Positions 18,734 through 28,551 of a stretch of DNA of 64,000 nt are shown piece by piece. Position numbers and translations under genes: made by a program. Within the stretch, counting starts at the first letter, position 1. The number at the start of each line of letters is the position of its first letter. Source of the stretch: Deltaproteobacteria bacterium (lineage in GTDB: Bacteria > Lernaellota > Lernaellaia > JACKCT01). The stretch covers positions 186,001-250,000 of the forward strand of contig JAOSJX010000012.1 of NCBI GenBank assembly GCA_027493875.1. Reading direction: 5' to 3'. The notes under the pieces were generated by a model, which was given only the letters and a program-made list of their open reading frames with translations, searched no databases and was not told the origin of the DNA.

Positions 18734-20324
18734 ATGGATGGAACCGAAGCGGTCGTGAACGGCCGCGTTCTACTGGTGGAGGACGACGAGCCGATTCGCT
18801 CGGCGCTGGCCTCCTACCTCGAAACGCGGGGCTATGCGGTGGACTGCGCGGAAAACGGCCGTGACGGGTTGGAGCGTTTGGCCGGCCGCGACGTGGACCT
18901 CGTCGTCACCGACATCATGATGCCGGAGATGAACGGCATCGCCATGCTCGAAAAGGTCAAACAGACCCGGCCCGACGTGGACGTCGTCATGATTACGGGC
19001 TACGCCGATGTGAATATCGCCATCGAGGCGATGAAAAAAGGCGCGTCCGACTTCATCGCCAAGCCGTTTCAATTCGAGTCGCTCGAGCGCGTGCTGGACG
19101 GCCTTGTCGCGCGGCGGGCGTCGAAAAAAACAGGCGCCGCCCGCGGAAGGCGCGGTACCCGTCTCCGACCGCGAACGCGATCTCGGGCGCATCCTCGAAC
19201 GAAAAATTCAAGAGCTGTCGGTCCTGCAATCCATCAACGAGGCGCTCGAAAAACTCGACGGCTCCGAACAGCTTTTCCGCAACATCTGCGAGATCGCGCG
19301 TCACTTGTGCGGCGCGAAAACCGCGGCGTACTACGTCTACGACCGCGACAACGACGCGCTCGTGCAGCACAAGGCCGTGCCGCCCGAGGCCGGTATCGCG
19401 CGAAAGACGGTGCTGCGGTTGCCGCCCAAGCTGCGGCGCCGCGTACTTGGCGAACGCGTTCCGTTCGTCGTGGACAACGCCGCGGATCTCAGCGCGATGT
19501 TCGCCGGGCCCGTCGGCGGAGAACGCACGCCGCGCTCCGCGCTGGTCGCGCCGTTCTACGTGCGCGACGAGTATTTCGGCGTGTTGGTTTTGGAGGACAA
19601 GGACTCCGGCGGCGCGTACGAGGCGGACGACGTGACTTACCTGCGGATGCTGTTCAAGAAAGCCGGCATCACCATCGAAAATCAGGCGCTTTACGAAACG
19701 ATTTATTCGAACCTCGTTTCCACGTTGCACTCGCTCGTGTCCACCATCGAGGCGAAGGATCCGTACACCCGATTCCATTCGGAGCGCGTCACGCGGTTGT
19801 CCGTGCTGATCGGAAAGGAGATGGGATGCGACGAGGCGGCCCTGGAGACGCTGCGGTTCGCCGGCAGCCTGCACGACATCGGAAAAATCGGCGTCCCCGA
19901 CACGATCCTTCAAAAGCCAAGCGGGCTGACGAAAGAGGAATTCGACGCCATTAAAATGCATCCCATCGTCGGCGAGCGCATCCTGGAGCCGCTCGGGATG
20001 CTGCCGGAGGAGCAATCCATCATCCGGCACCACCATGAACGCTGGGACGGCCGGGGCTATCCGGACGGGCTGGCCGGCACCGACATTCCGTTTCTGGTGC
20101 GGATCGTCAGCCTCGCGGACTCGTACGACGCCATGACCTCCGACCGCGCTTACCGCAAAGGAATGGACCACGCGGTGGCCATGGAGGAGATCGTCCGAAC
20201 GGCGGGCGCGCAGTTCGATCCGAACGTCGTGCTCGCGATGCGTTCGATCTGCAAACGGATCAGCAACATCAAAATGCACCTCGGCTCCGACAAAATTCTC
20301 CAGATGGGCGGCGTCCTTCACTGA
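18734..20324 (+). CDS. REC-GAF-HD-GYP response regulator, putative c-di-GMP phosphodiesterase (one frameshift)
   Basis: About 529 residues after removal of one A from an A7 run at ~19125. A receiver domain (VEDDEPIRSAL, acceptor in LVVTDIMMPEMNG, KPFQFES) is followed by a GAF domain (~residues 160-300, LFRNICEIARHLCGAKTAAYY) and an HD-GYP domain with HDIGKIGVPD and HHERWDGRGYPDGLAG. All metal-binding histidines/aspartates of the HD and GYP signatures are present, so cyclic-di-GMP hydrolysis is expected. Starts at ATG 18734, 25 bases after the previous regulator. The neighbouring PilZ gene is a possible effector of the same second messenger. Confidence 0.88.
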
Positions 20325-20619
20325 CAAAAACTTGGCAAATGTAAGTCCCAGAGAATTTGCTGACCGGTTGCGGTTCCATCATCGCAATCATCCCGCGTTA
20401 GATGTTTTATTAATATAATCAAATAGTTATACTCATAGCCGGAGCTTTCGACACGGCGCGGCTTACCATTTCACTCGCGGCGCTCAACCTGCGCTTCCGG
20501 AAACTTAAGAAATTCGTCGTCAATTTGTTGACGCGCATCGTGATTGATGCAAGAGTAGGCGCCCGCGAGATGGTTCCGGCCGCCGGATGGCTCGGAGTCG
20601 GCCCTGAAGGGAGGTCTTC
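20325..20619. other. AT-rich intergenic region before the PilZ gene
   Basis: A 295 base gap containing an unusually AT-rich island (about 20400-20435, with TATAAT and TATACT hexamers). It probably holds the promoter of the PilZ/NtrC pair, but no spaced -35/-10 pair or -24/-12 element convinces me. No coding sequence or hairpin of note. Confidence 0.4.
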
Positions 20620-21218
20620 GTGGTCGATCAAAAACGACGTTATGTGCGCGTGCGGGACATCGTCCGGTTGCGTTACGAGGTCGTTCCCGAGGGCGATCTC
20701 GACGCGGCGTGGCAAAAATCCAATTCGAGCGCAGTCAGGAATCCGACCGCTACGCCATGCGCCCCCGCGGCATGACGCGGATGCTGGGCGAGGAAGTCGA
20801 ATTCGTTTTCCGCCAAATCCACGAATCCATCGAACGGCTCGAACACAAGCTCGACTACCTGATCATGATGGCCGACCGACTCGATGCGCACGACGCGCGC
20901 AAGGCCTTCGGCGGTCCGGTCCGCTGCGATGTGTCCGGCTCGGGCATGCTCTTCGCGACGGATCACGAACTGCCCGCGGGGACCTATCTGCGCATGTCGA
21001 TCATCCTCGGAACGTACAACATCACGCGCCCGCTCCATTGCATCGCGAAGGTTGTTCGCCTGGACGACGGCGATCCGGTTTTCGGGCCGCAGAAATACCG
21101 CGTCGCGGTGGACTACACGCACATCGCCGACGACGACCGCGAAACGTTGATCGCGCACGTCTTTGACGTGCAGCGCGCCGAGCTGCGCGCGCGGCGGCAG
21201 GCCGGCGAAGAGTCGTAA
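20620..21218 (+). CDS. PilZ-domain c-di-GMP-binding protein (one frameshift)
   Basis: About 199 residues after restoring one A near 20708. The N-terminus has the RxxxR-type segment (KRRYVRVRDIVRLRYEVV) and the C-terminal half the matching CDVSGSGMLFATDHELPAGTYLRMSIIL, a PilZ D/NxSxxG signature. Between them is a helical insert of ~70 residues (FVFRQIHESIERLEHKLDYLI) of the kind seen in PilZ proteins that contact flagellar or regulatory partners. GTG 20620 follows GGGAGG by six bases; the ATG at 20709 would remove the RxxxR motif. It precedes an NtrC-type regulator by 24 bases. Confidence 0.82.
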
Positions 21219-21242
21219 CTCGAAAGGCAAGGCTACGAACGC

Positions 21243-22632
21243 ATGGCCGGTTCCATTCTCATCGTCGACGACGACCAGGAGACGCTGGATCTCCTGACGC
21301 GTTTCTATCGCGTGGAAGGCTACGACGTGCTCGGCGTTCTCGACGGTCCGCAGGCGCTCGACGCCGCGCGCGAACAGAATTTCGATCTGCTGATTACCGA
21401 CTTGAACATGCCCCGCATGGACGGCATCACGCTCCTCAAGGAGTTCCGGTCGGTCTCGCCGCGCACGATCGGCATCGTCATCACCGGCTTCGCGAGCGTC
21501 GACACCGCGGTGGAGGCGATGAAGATCGGCGCCTTCGACTACGTCAGCAAGCCGTTCAAGCTGGACGAAATGCGGCTCGTCGCCGCGCGGGCGCTCGAAC
21601 ATCTTCGCCTGCAGGCCGAGAATCTAAGCCTCAAGCGCCAGCTCAAAAAGAAATACCGGTTCGAAAACATCATCGGCGATCATCCCGGTATGCAGGAGCT
21701 TTTCCGGATGATCGAACGCGTTGCGAACTCGGATTCCACCGTCCTCGTCACGGGCGAATCCGGCACCGGCAAGGAACTCGTCGCGCGCGCGATCCATTAC
21801 AACAGCGACCGGCGCGACAACTACCTCGTCCCGGTGAACTGCGGCGCCATTCCCGAAGCGCTGCTCGAGTCGGAAATGTTCGGTTACGTCAAAGGCGCGT
21901 TCACCGGCGCGACGACGAACCGCATCGGCCGGTTCGAAGCGGCGAACGGCGGGACGATCTTCCTGGACGAAGTCGGCGAGATGAGCCCGTCGCTCCAGGT
22001 GAAAATCCTCCGCGTGATCCAGGAGCAGGAATTTCAGTCCGTCGGATCGCCCAAGACGAAAAAAGATCGACGTGCGCGTCATCGCCGCGACGAATACCGA
22101 TTTGGAAAAATCGGTCGAGCAAAAAACGTTTCGCGAGGATCTTTACTACCGCCTCAACGTCATCCCGCTGCACATCCCCCCGCTGCGCGACCGGCGCTCG
22201 GATATCCCGTTGCTCGTGAACCATTTCCTGACGCGTTTCCGCGAGGAGAAAGGGCGCGAGGTCAAGCCGATTTCGGACGACGTGATGAACGCGCTCATGG
22301 CGTACGAGTGGCCCGGCAACGTGCGCGAACTGGAAAACCTGATCGAACGCATGATCATTCTCTCGGAGGACGGTTCGATCAAACTTTCGGATCTTCCGGA
22401 AAAGGTGCACGAACGCACGGGCCTGCCGATTCCCGGTCAGGTCGTCATCCCCGACGCGGGGCTCGATTTCAACCAGATCACCGGCGATTTTGAGAACCGG
22501 CTCATCCTCGCCGCTCTTGAAAAATCGCGCGGCAACAAAAACCTCGCCGCCAAACTCCTCGGTCTCAAACGCACCACCCTCGTCGAGAAGATCAAGAAAA
22601 AGGGCCTGGAATCCCGAGTCGATGAAGATTGA
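21243..22632 (+). CDS. NtrC-family sigma-54-dependent response regulator (one frameshift)
   Basis: About 462 residues after removing one A from an A6 run at ~22065. Receiver domain 1-120 (VDDDQETL, acceptor in [20 protein letters not shown]), AAA+ domain with Walker A GESGTGKE, the sigma-54-contacting GAFTGA loop, Walker [13 protein letters not shown] and arginine-finger region, and a C-terminal Fis-type helix-turn-helix ([24 protein letters not shown]). It should activate sigma-54 promoters; one lies ~265 bases downstream (22897). The last 24 codons plus the stop and some 3' sequence are repeated exactly just downstream. Confidence 0.9.
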
Positions 22633-22742
22633 CGCAGCGGCCTGCCGCCGTGGTCTCAAACGCACCACCCTCGTCGAGAAGATCAAGAAAAAGGGCCTGG
22701 AATCCCGAGTCGATGAAGATTGACGCAGCGGCCTGCCGCCGT
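22561..22742 (+). repeat. exact 2 x 91 bp tandem duplication over the end of the NtrC-type gene
   Basis: The unit 22561-22651 (beginning GGTCTCAAACGC and ending CTGCCGCCGT) is repeated without a mismatch at 22652-22742. The first unit contains the last codons, including the recognition helix of the Fis-type HTH, and the stop codon; the second is therefore an untranslated copy. The lack of divergence points to a very recent duplication or an assembly artefact. Confidence 0.95.
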
Positions 22743-22786
22743 TGCTTCGCCGGCCTCGCCCGTTGTCGGCAAATCTTGCCGGTCGT

Positions 22787-22808
22787 GTCAAAGCGCCGAC
22801 GTTTTGAC
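22787..22808. promoter_or_regulatory. inverted repeat, candidate enhancer site for an NtrC-type activator
   Basis: GTCAAA - 10 bases - TTTGAC forms a perfect dyad about 90 bases upstream of the -24/-12 promoter at 22897, the right distance for an upstream activator site. A second short dyad (CGGCAA-ATC-TTGCCG, 22767-22781) lies just before it. Confidence 0.4.
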
Positions 22809-22896
22809 GGTCATTTTACGCGCGCCGTATCCTTCGTGATTCGTTAATAGTCAGTAATATCAATAATTTAAAAATTGACGCTCCCACGAGCCACGA

Positions 22897-22912
22897 TTGG
22901 CACCGCGCTTGC
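22897..22912 (+). promoter_or_regulatory. sigma-54 (-24/-12) promoter
   Basis: TTGGCAC-CGCGC-TTGC matches the RpoN consensus TGGCAY-N5-TTGC with the required 10 bases between the GG and GC. It is preceded by an AT-rich stretch (22845-22875) that could bind IHF. It lies 30 bases upstream of the TPR protein start. Confidence 0.85.
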
Positions 22913-22941
22913 GTGAGAGGAGCCTGGGCCGTGGTGCGCCC

Positions 22942-24983
22942 GTGGGTTTCGTATTGAAGAAAGCGCTGTTCATCGTCGTGTTTTATTTGGCTGTCCAGCC
23001 GGCGGCGGCGTTTGCCGGCGATGCGGTCGATCTGCCGCAAGGCGCATCGCTGCGCGCCGACCTCGAACCGACGCCGGCCGAGGCGGCGTGCTGCGGCGAA
23101 GCGCTTGAAACCATCATCGAAGATTACGAAGCCGGCCGTTTTGTCCGCGTCCAGGAGGGCGTGCAGGCGCTTCTCATTGCCAATCCCGAAAGCGCGGAGA
23201 TGGATCTGCCGCGTTTGCTTGAGGCCGAGGCACTCTACTTCAACGGCCTCGACGACCCGGAACTGCTCGTGCGTTTCGCGAAGCCGACCTACCGCGACCT
23301 CGCCGGGCTCTTTCCCGAATCGTCGCGCGGCGACGTCGTCCACTTTCGTCTCGGCATGATCTTCATGATCCAAGGGTACGAGCCCGAGGCGCTCGGCCAA
23401 TTCGAGCTTCTCGCCGAAACGCATTCCGACTCGGTCTTCCGCCGCCTGGCCCTGCTCAACGCCGGCGCGCTCGCGCTCGCGCTCGAACGGCCCTCGAAAG
23501 CGACGACCGCCTACCTCGACGTGGAAAAGGACCCGGACGCGACGGCGGAGGAACGTTTCCGCGCCGCCGTGGGACGGGCGCTCATCGAGCAGCAACTCGG
23601 CCGTCTCGAAACCGCGAAGGCGATTTTTCAGACCGTCGTTCCCGACAGGGCCGCCCTCGACGCGCTGGACGACAACGCTCTGTTCGCGTTCGGCGAACTG
23701 CACCTCGCGCTCGGCGACGTGCCGTGGGCGCGCGACGCGTTCGAACTGCTGATGGAGCGCTCGCCCGATCTGGAGTTCAAGGAGCCGGTGAAGTTTCACC
23801 TGGCGCAGTTTCTGTGGGACGAGGGCCGGCACGACGAAGCGCGCGAGGCCTGGGACAAGCTCATCGAATCCGGCCGCGACGAGGAGTGGTCGCTGCGCGC
23901 TTCGCTTCGCGTGGCGCAGATTCTCCGCGACGAAACCCCCGGAAAATTCAATCCGGAAGCGGAGGAAAACTACCGCCGCGTCATGGACAACATGCTCTAC
24001 CCGGAACTCAGCATGGTCGCGTTGTTCGACTACGCCGACATGCTCAACCAGGCGCGGGAATTCGACCGCGCGCTCAAAGCCTGTTCGAATCTTCTGGCCC
24101 GGCCATTGGAGGAAGAGCAGCGGCGCAAGGGGTTCGAACTCGCCGGCGCGGCGTTCGAAGGTTACGTGCGCGTACGGTTCGACGAGGAGCGCTACGATCT
24201 CGTCGCCGACGCGTTTTCCGGAGTACTACCCCTACGTTTTCAACCACCTGATGAGCGCCGCGGTTTTCGACCGGGTCGTCGAGTCGTATTACGAATCGCT
24301 GCTCTTCGACAGCCTCGGCGCGATCGCGCGGTCGAAAACGGCGCTGCGTCTTTTTCCCCAACGCGCGGAACTCGCCCGGGCGCGCGCCGCGCAGGCCGTC
24401 GGCGAATTGGATGTCGCGGCCGGCATTTACGGCGAGTTGTCGCGCACGGAATCCGGCTACGTGGGCCGCCGCGCGACGTTAGAGGCGTTACGGCTGGAGA
24501 TGCGCCGCGAGCGTTTTTTTGACGCCATCGACATCGCGGACAAGGCGCAAAAACGTTCCTACAACGCCGTCGACCGTGCCGAGTTGACGCTGCTCCGCTC
24601 GAAGGCGCGATGGGCGCTCGGCGACCGCATCACGTCGCTGGAAGGTTTCCGCCAGGCGATGGATCTGTTGATTCCGGCCGCGACGCCGCGCGAGCACCAG
24701 CTCTACGCGGAGAGCCTGTACGCCTACGCGCTCGGTCTCTACGAGGCCGGCAAACGGGACGCCGCGCGCCCGTATCTCGAAGCGGCGCTTGGCGCCTTTC
24801 CCGCGGACGCCCAGGCGGGACTGGCCTATTTGTACCTCGAAAAATGCGTTACGAGCAGCCCCGGCGGAGCCGGAGGGCGGGTTCTGGAGCGAAGTCGCGA
24901 TGCTTCAGGAGCAAAGCGAGGACTGGATCGAGGAGAACATGGACCGACTGCCCGGGAGCGGACAATGGCGCAAGACACCCTGA
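22942..24983 (+). CDS. secreted TPR-like tetratricopeptide protein (two frameshifts)
   Basis: About 679 residues after removing an extra T (~24212) and an extra A (~24840). The hydrophobic N-terminus (VLKKALFIVVFYLAVQPAAAFAGDA) is a signal peptide. The rest is almost wholly helical with TPR-like repeats (EALGQFELLAETHSDSVFRRLALLNAGALAL; ARDAFELLMERSPDLEF; TAKAIFQTVVPDRAALD). GTG 22942 is my choice because it precedes the signal peptide directly; the ribosome-binding site is poor. It is transcribed from the sigma-54 promoter at 22897 and overlaps the start of the PAS kinase gene by 19 bases. A role as a periplasmic accessory of motility is inferred from the context only. Confidence 0.75.
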
Positions 24984-26248
24984 GCCACCCCAAGGAAGAT
25001 TTCCGCCTGCTGATGGAGGCGTTCGAACGTTTCACCGGTGCCGGTGAGGCGGTCTCACGCGCCTACAACGATCTGCGCGACAAAATCGACGAGCTGAATT
25101 TGCAGCTCGAGGCGAAAAACCGAGAACTCGCGGAAAATCTCGCCGAAACCGAAAGGCTGTCGAACTACCTCACCAACGTGCTCGAAAGCCTCGGTTCCGG
25201 CGTGCTCGTTCTGGATTCCGACGGCCGCGTGCGCATGGCGAACCTCGCGGCGGCCAAAATATTTCGGCGCGGCCGGTGGAAGGAAGGCGAACGGCCCGCG
25301 GACGTGCTGGCCGAACGCATCGTCCCGCGAGACGCCCTGGCCGATCTCTTTCGCAGCGCGCTCGTCTCGCGCGAACGCGAATTCGAGTTCGCCGGCGACG
25401 GCGGCGCGGTCCGCGTGCTGCGCGCCGGCGGGCATCCGATGATCGGTTCGGGCGAGGGCAGCGACGGGCGCATTCTGCTCGTCGAGGACATCACCGAGGA
25501 AGCCGCGGGGCGCGACCAAACCGAACGCACCGGACGTCTCGCCGCGATGGGCGAGATGGCGGTGAAGATCGTCCACGAGGTGCGCAACCCGATGGGGTCG
25601 ATCGAACTGATCGCCAGCCTCCTCGCGCGCGATCTCGCCGACGACCCGGACAAACGCCAACTCGTCGAGCGCATCTCGTCGGGCATCCGCAGCATGAATC
25701 ACGTCATCAACAATCTGCTGTCTTTCGCGCGCAACACGCAGCCGACGATTCAGCCGGTGCGCCTCGATCTGCTGCTGACGGATTGCCTGGGCTACTACAC
25801 GCATCTGCTCGACGCGCAGGGAATCGAGATGCGGACCGACTTTCCGGAGGAAGCGCTCGGCGCGCCGGGCGATCCCGACCTGCTCAAGCAGGTGTTCATG
25901 AACCTGATCCTGAACGCCACGCAGGCGATGCCCGAGGGCGGGCGCCTGGAATTGTCGCTCGCGAAACGCACGGCGCGGGATTTCGCCACCGGCCGTAAGC
26001 GCGGCTACGCGCTGGTGCGCGTCGCGGACACGGGCGACGGTATGCCCCCGGACGTCCGGGCGAAGGTGTTTCATCCGTTCTTTACGACCAAGGAGCGCGG
26101 CACCGGGCTCGGCCTGGCGCTCGCGCACAACATCGTCAAGGCGCACGAGGGATTCATCGACGTCGAGTCCTCGCCCGGCGCCGGCACCGCGTTCACCGTG
26201 CATCTCCCCGCCGCGCGCAGCGGCGCGAAAGGGAAGGAGGCCGCATGA
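24965..26248 (+). CDS. PAS sensor histidine kinase, FlrB/FleS-like
   Basis: An intact 427-residue cytoplasmic kinase with no transmembrane segments. An N-terminal coiled coil ([24 protein letters not shown] in part) leads to a PAS domain ([22 protein letters not shown]), HisKA with His204 in [14 protein letters not shown], and HATPase_c ([33 protein letters not shown]). This architecture and the HEVRNPLG-type H box are those of FlrB/FleS, which phosphorylate the FlrC/FleR activators of middle flagellar genes. The cognate regulator follows with a four-base overlap. Confidence 0.9.
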   Translation: MAQDTLSHPKEDFRLLMEAFERFTGAGEAVSRAYNDLRDKIDELNLQLEAKNRELAENLAETERLSNYLTNVLESLGSGVLVLDSDGRVRMANLAAAKIFRRGRWKEGERPADVLAERIVPRDALADLFRSALVSREREFEFAGDGGAVRVLRAGGHPMIGSGEGSDGRILLVEDITEEAAGRDQTERTGRLAAMGEMAVKIVHEVRNPMGSIELIASLLARDLADDPDKRQLVERISSGIRSMNHVINNLLSFARNTQPTIQPVRLDLLLTDCLGYYTHLLDAQGIEMRTDFPEEALGAPGDPDLLKQVFMNLILNATQAMPEGGRLELSLAKRTARDFATGRKRGYALVRVADTGDGMPPDVRAKVFHPFFTTKERGTGLGLALAHNIVKAHEGFIDVESSPGAGTAFTVHLPAARSGAKGKEAA

Positions 26249-27671
26249 ATTTCGACGGAATCGTGCTCGTCGCCGACGACGAACAAAACATGCGCGACGC
26301 GCTCGAACTGACGCTCCGCCGCATGGGCTTCACCGTGCATCTCGCGCGCGACGGCCAGGAGGCGATCGCGCGGCTCCACGGCAGCGACGCGTACCGCGCC
26401 CTGGTGACGGACGTGAACATGCCGCGCGCCAGCGGCATGGACGTGCTCAAGGAAGCGCGTCGCGTGCGGCCGGAAATGCCGGTCGTCGTGATCACCGGGT
26501 TCGGGACGATTCAGAACGCGGTGGAGGCGATGAAGCTCGGCGCGAACGACTACATCATCAAACCCTTCACGGCGGACACGCTCGAAGCGGCGGTGGCGAA
26601 AAACCTCGCCGACGCGGACGACTCCCCCGCGGCGTCGCCGGCCGCAAGCGGCGATCGGCCGATCCTCACGCAGTCGGCCAAGGTTCATCGCCTGCTCAAA
26701 GTCGCGGAGAACATCGCGAAAACCGATGCGACCGTGCTGATCGAGGGCGAGAGCGGCACGGGCAAGGAATTGCTCGCGCGTTACATCCACCGGTGCAGCG
26801 AACGCGCGGCGCGTCCCTTTGTCGCGGTGAACTGTGCGGCGATTCCGGGAACGCTTCTGGAAAGCGAGCTCTTCGGTCACGAAAAGGGCGCGTTCACCGG
26901 CGCGGTGGCGTCGAAAAAAGGAAAATTCGAACTCGCCGACGGGGGACCATCCTGCTCGACGAAATCGGCGAGATGGACCCGATGCTGCAATCGAAGCTCC
27001 TGCGCGTTTTGCAGGAGCGCGAAATCGACCGCGTCGGCGCGACCAATTCCCGCCGGATGAACGCCCGCGTCATCTGCACGACGAACGCGAACCTGCCCAA
27101 ACTCGTCGCCGAGGGAAAATTCCGCGAGGATCTGTTTTATCGTCTCAATGTCATTCCTTTGACACTTATGCCCCTCCGCGAACGGGATGGTGACGTCATT
27201 TTTCTGGCCGAGCATTTTGTCCGGATGTTCGCCGAGAAGCACGGACGCGGCGATCTGCGAATCTCCGAAAAAGCCGCCGAACGGCTTCTCCGGCATCCGT
27301 GGAAGGGAAATATCCGCGAGCTGGCCAATACCATCGAACGCGCCGTGCTGCTGTGCGAGGGAGGACTGATTGAAATAGGAAACCTATTTCTCCTGGAAAA
27401 TCATAGTGTTGAGGCTCATCGCGAGGGCGCGGGCGGCGGCGCTGGATTACGCGCGGGAACGAGCCTGCGGGAAATGGAGCGCCGCCTCATCATGAAAACC
27501 CTTGACGAAGTCGACGGAAACAGGACCAAGGCCGCGAAATTACTAGGGATATCCATAAGGACGCTGCGAAACAAGCTGAACGAATACCAGCAGGGCGGGG
27601 ACGGCGCGGACGGGACAATCTTGCCCGACGGGGAGGAAAGTTCGTTCCGCCCGGCGGCCTCGGACCGATAG
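26245..27671 (+). CDS. NtrC-family sigma-54 activator, FlrC/FleR-like (one frameshift)
   Basis: About 475 residues after restoring one G in the G-run at ~26945. Receiver ([12 protein letters not shown], acceptor in [19 protein letters not shown]), AAA+ domain with [14 protein letters not shown] and (across the break) Walker [14 protein letters not shown], and a Fis-type HTH ([23 protein letters not shown]). Paired by overlap with the PAS kinase, it is the probable activator of the promoter at 27723 that drives the flgC operon. A Ser-rich acidic tail of ~20 residues follows the HTH. Confidence 0.9.
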
Positions 27672-27722
27672 GGTTATTTTGAAAACATCAGTGAAATTAG
27701 ATAGTTATAATCTCGTTGCCGC

Positions 27723-27738
27723 TGGCATGCGGGTTGCT
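27723..27738 (+). promoter_or_regulatory. sigma-54 (-24/-12) promoter of the flagellar operon
   Basis: TGGCAT-GCGGG-TTGCT matches the RpoN consensus with correct GG/GC spacing. It lies 48 bases upstream of flgC and is preceded by an AT-rich tract (27672-27715). Confidence 0.88.
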
Positions 27739-27785
27739 CTTGTGGAAGCGCGAGAGTCTTGAGCCCCCTCGGTAAGGAGAAGTGC

Positions 27786-28217
27786 ATGGGTTTCTACAAC
27801 GTCATGGCCATCGGGTCCTCGGGGATGCGCGCCCAGAGGGTTCGGATGGAGGTGTTGAGTTCGAATTTGTCGAACATCAACACCACCCGGAGCGCGGATG
27901 GACGCCCGTATCAGCGGATGGTTCCCGTGTTCCGGGCGCAGGAGGTTGGCTCCGAATTTGCAACCGTCTTGCAGGATGAACGCAAGCTGTACGAAGTGAT
28001 GGTGGACGAAGTGAAAACCGATGATCGGGAGCCGATTCAAGTGTACGAGCCGGACCATCCGGATGCGGACGAGAACGGCTATGTGTACTACCCGAACATC
28101 AGCACCGCCGAGGAAATGGTGAGCATCATGTCCGCGACGCGCGGCTACGAGGCGAACCTGACGGCGGTGAACGCGGCCAAGGAAATGGCCAAACGAGCCA
28201 TCGAGCTCGCGAGGTAG
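27786..28217 (+). CDS. flgC: flagellar basal-body rod protein FlgC
   Basis: An intact 143-residue proximal rod protein. The N-terminal helix motif (GSSGMRAQRVRMEVLSSNLSNINTTR) and the C-terminal MVSIMSATRGYEANLTAVNAAKEMAKRAIEL are the flagellar rod/hook signatures, and the length is normal for FlgC. It is the first gene of the operon behind the sigma-54 promoter, with a GGTAAGGAG site before the ATG. The usual upstream partner flgB is absent. Confidence 0.95.
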   Translation: MGFYNVMAIGSSGMRAQRVRMEVLSSNLSNINTTRSADGRPYQRMVPVFRAQEVGSEFATVLQDERKLYEVMVDEVKTDDREPIQVYEPDHPDADENGYVYYPNISTAEEMVSIMSATRGYEANLTAVNAAKEMAKRAIELAR

Positions 28218-28221
28218 GCGC

Positions 28222-28536
28222 ATGAAGGACATCACGCTTCTGACCCGCTTGCAGTCGCTGAAACCGGCCGAGGCGCAAAAGCCGGCCGACCGGGCGAACG
28301 CGGGCGCCGCGCAGGGTCCGGCGTTTTCCGAGGTTCTCCAATCGGCGATCAAGGAGGTCTCGGGCCTGGAAGCGGAAGCCGACAAGGCCGTGCAGGCGTT
28401 GGCGACCGGCCGCAGCGACAACATCCACGAGGCGATGATCGCGCTGCAAAAGGCGGACTTGTCCTTCAAGGCGATGATGGAAATACGGGACAAACTCATC
28501 AACGCCTACAAGGAGATCATGCGCATGTCCGTGTAA
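28222..28536 (+). CDS. fliE: flagellar hook-basal body protein FliE
   Basis: An intact 104-residue protein. The conserved C-terminal half (SEVLQSAIKEVSGLEAEADKAVQAL, IHEAMIALQKADLSFKAMMEIRDKLINAYKEIMRMSV) is diagnostic for FliE, which links the MS ring to the rod and helps export. It starts four bases after the flgC stop. Confidence 0.95.
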   Translation: MKDITLLTRLQSLKPAEAQKPADRANAGAAQGPAFSEVLQSAIKEVSGLEAEADKAVQALATGRSDNIHEAMIALQKADLSFKAMMEIRDKLINAYKEIMRMSV

Positions 28537-28551
28537 CCGTTCGAGGGGGCC

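Noticed and set aside
20336-20370. TTGGCAAATG...TTTGCTG as a sigma-54 promoter
   Set aside because: The GG-to-GC spacing is 23 bases rather than 10.
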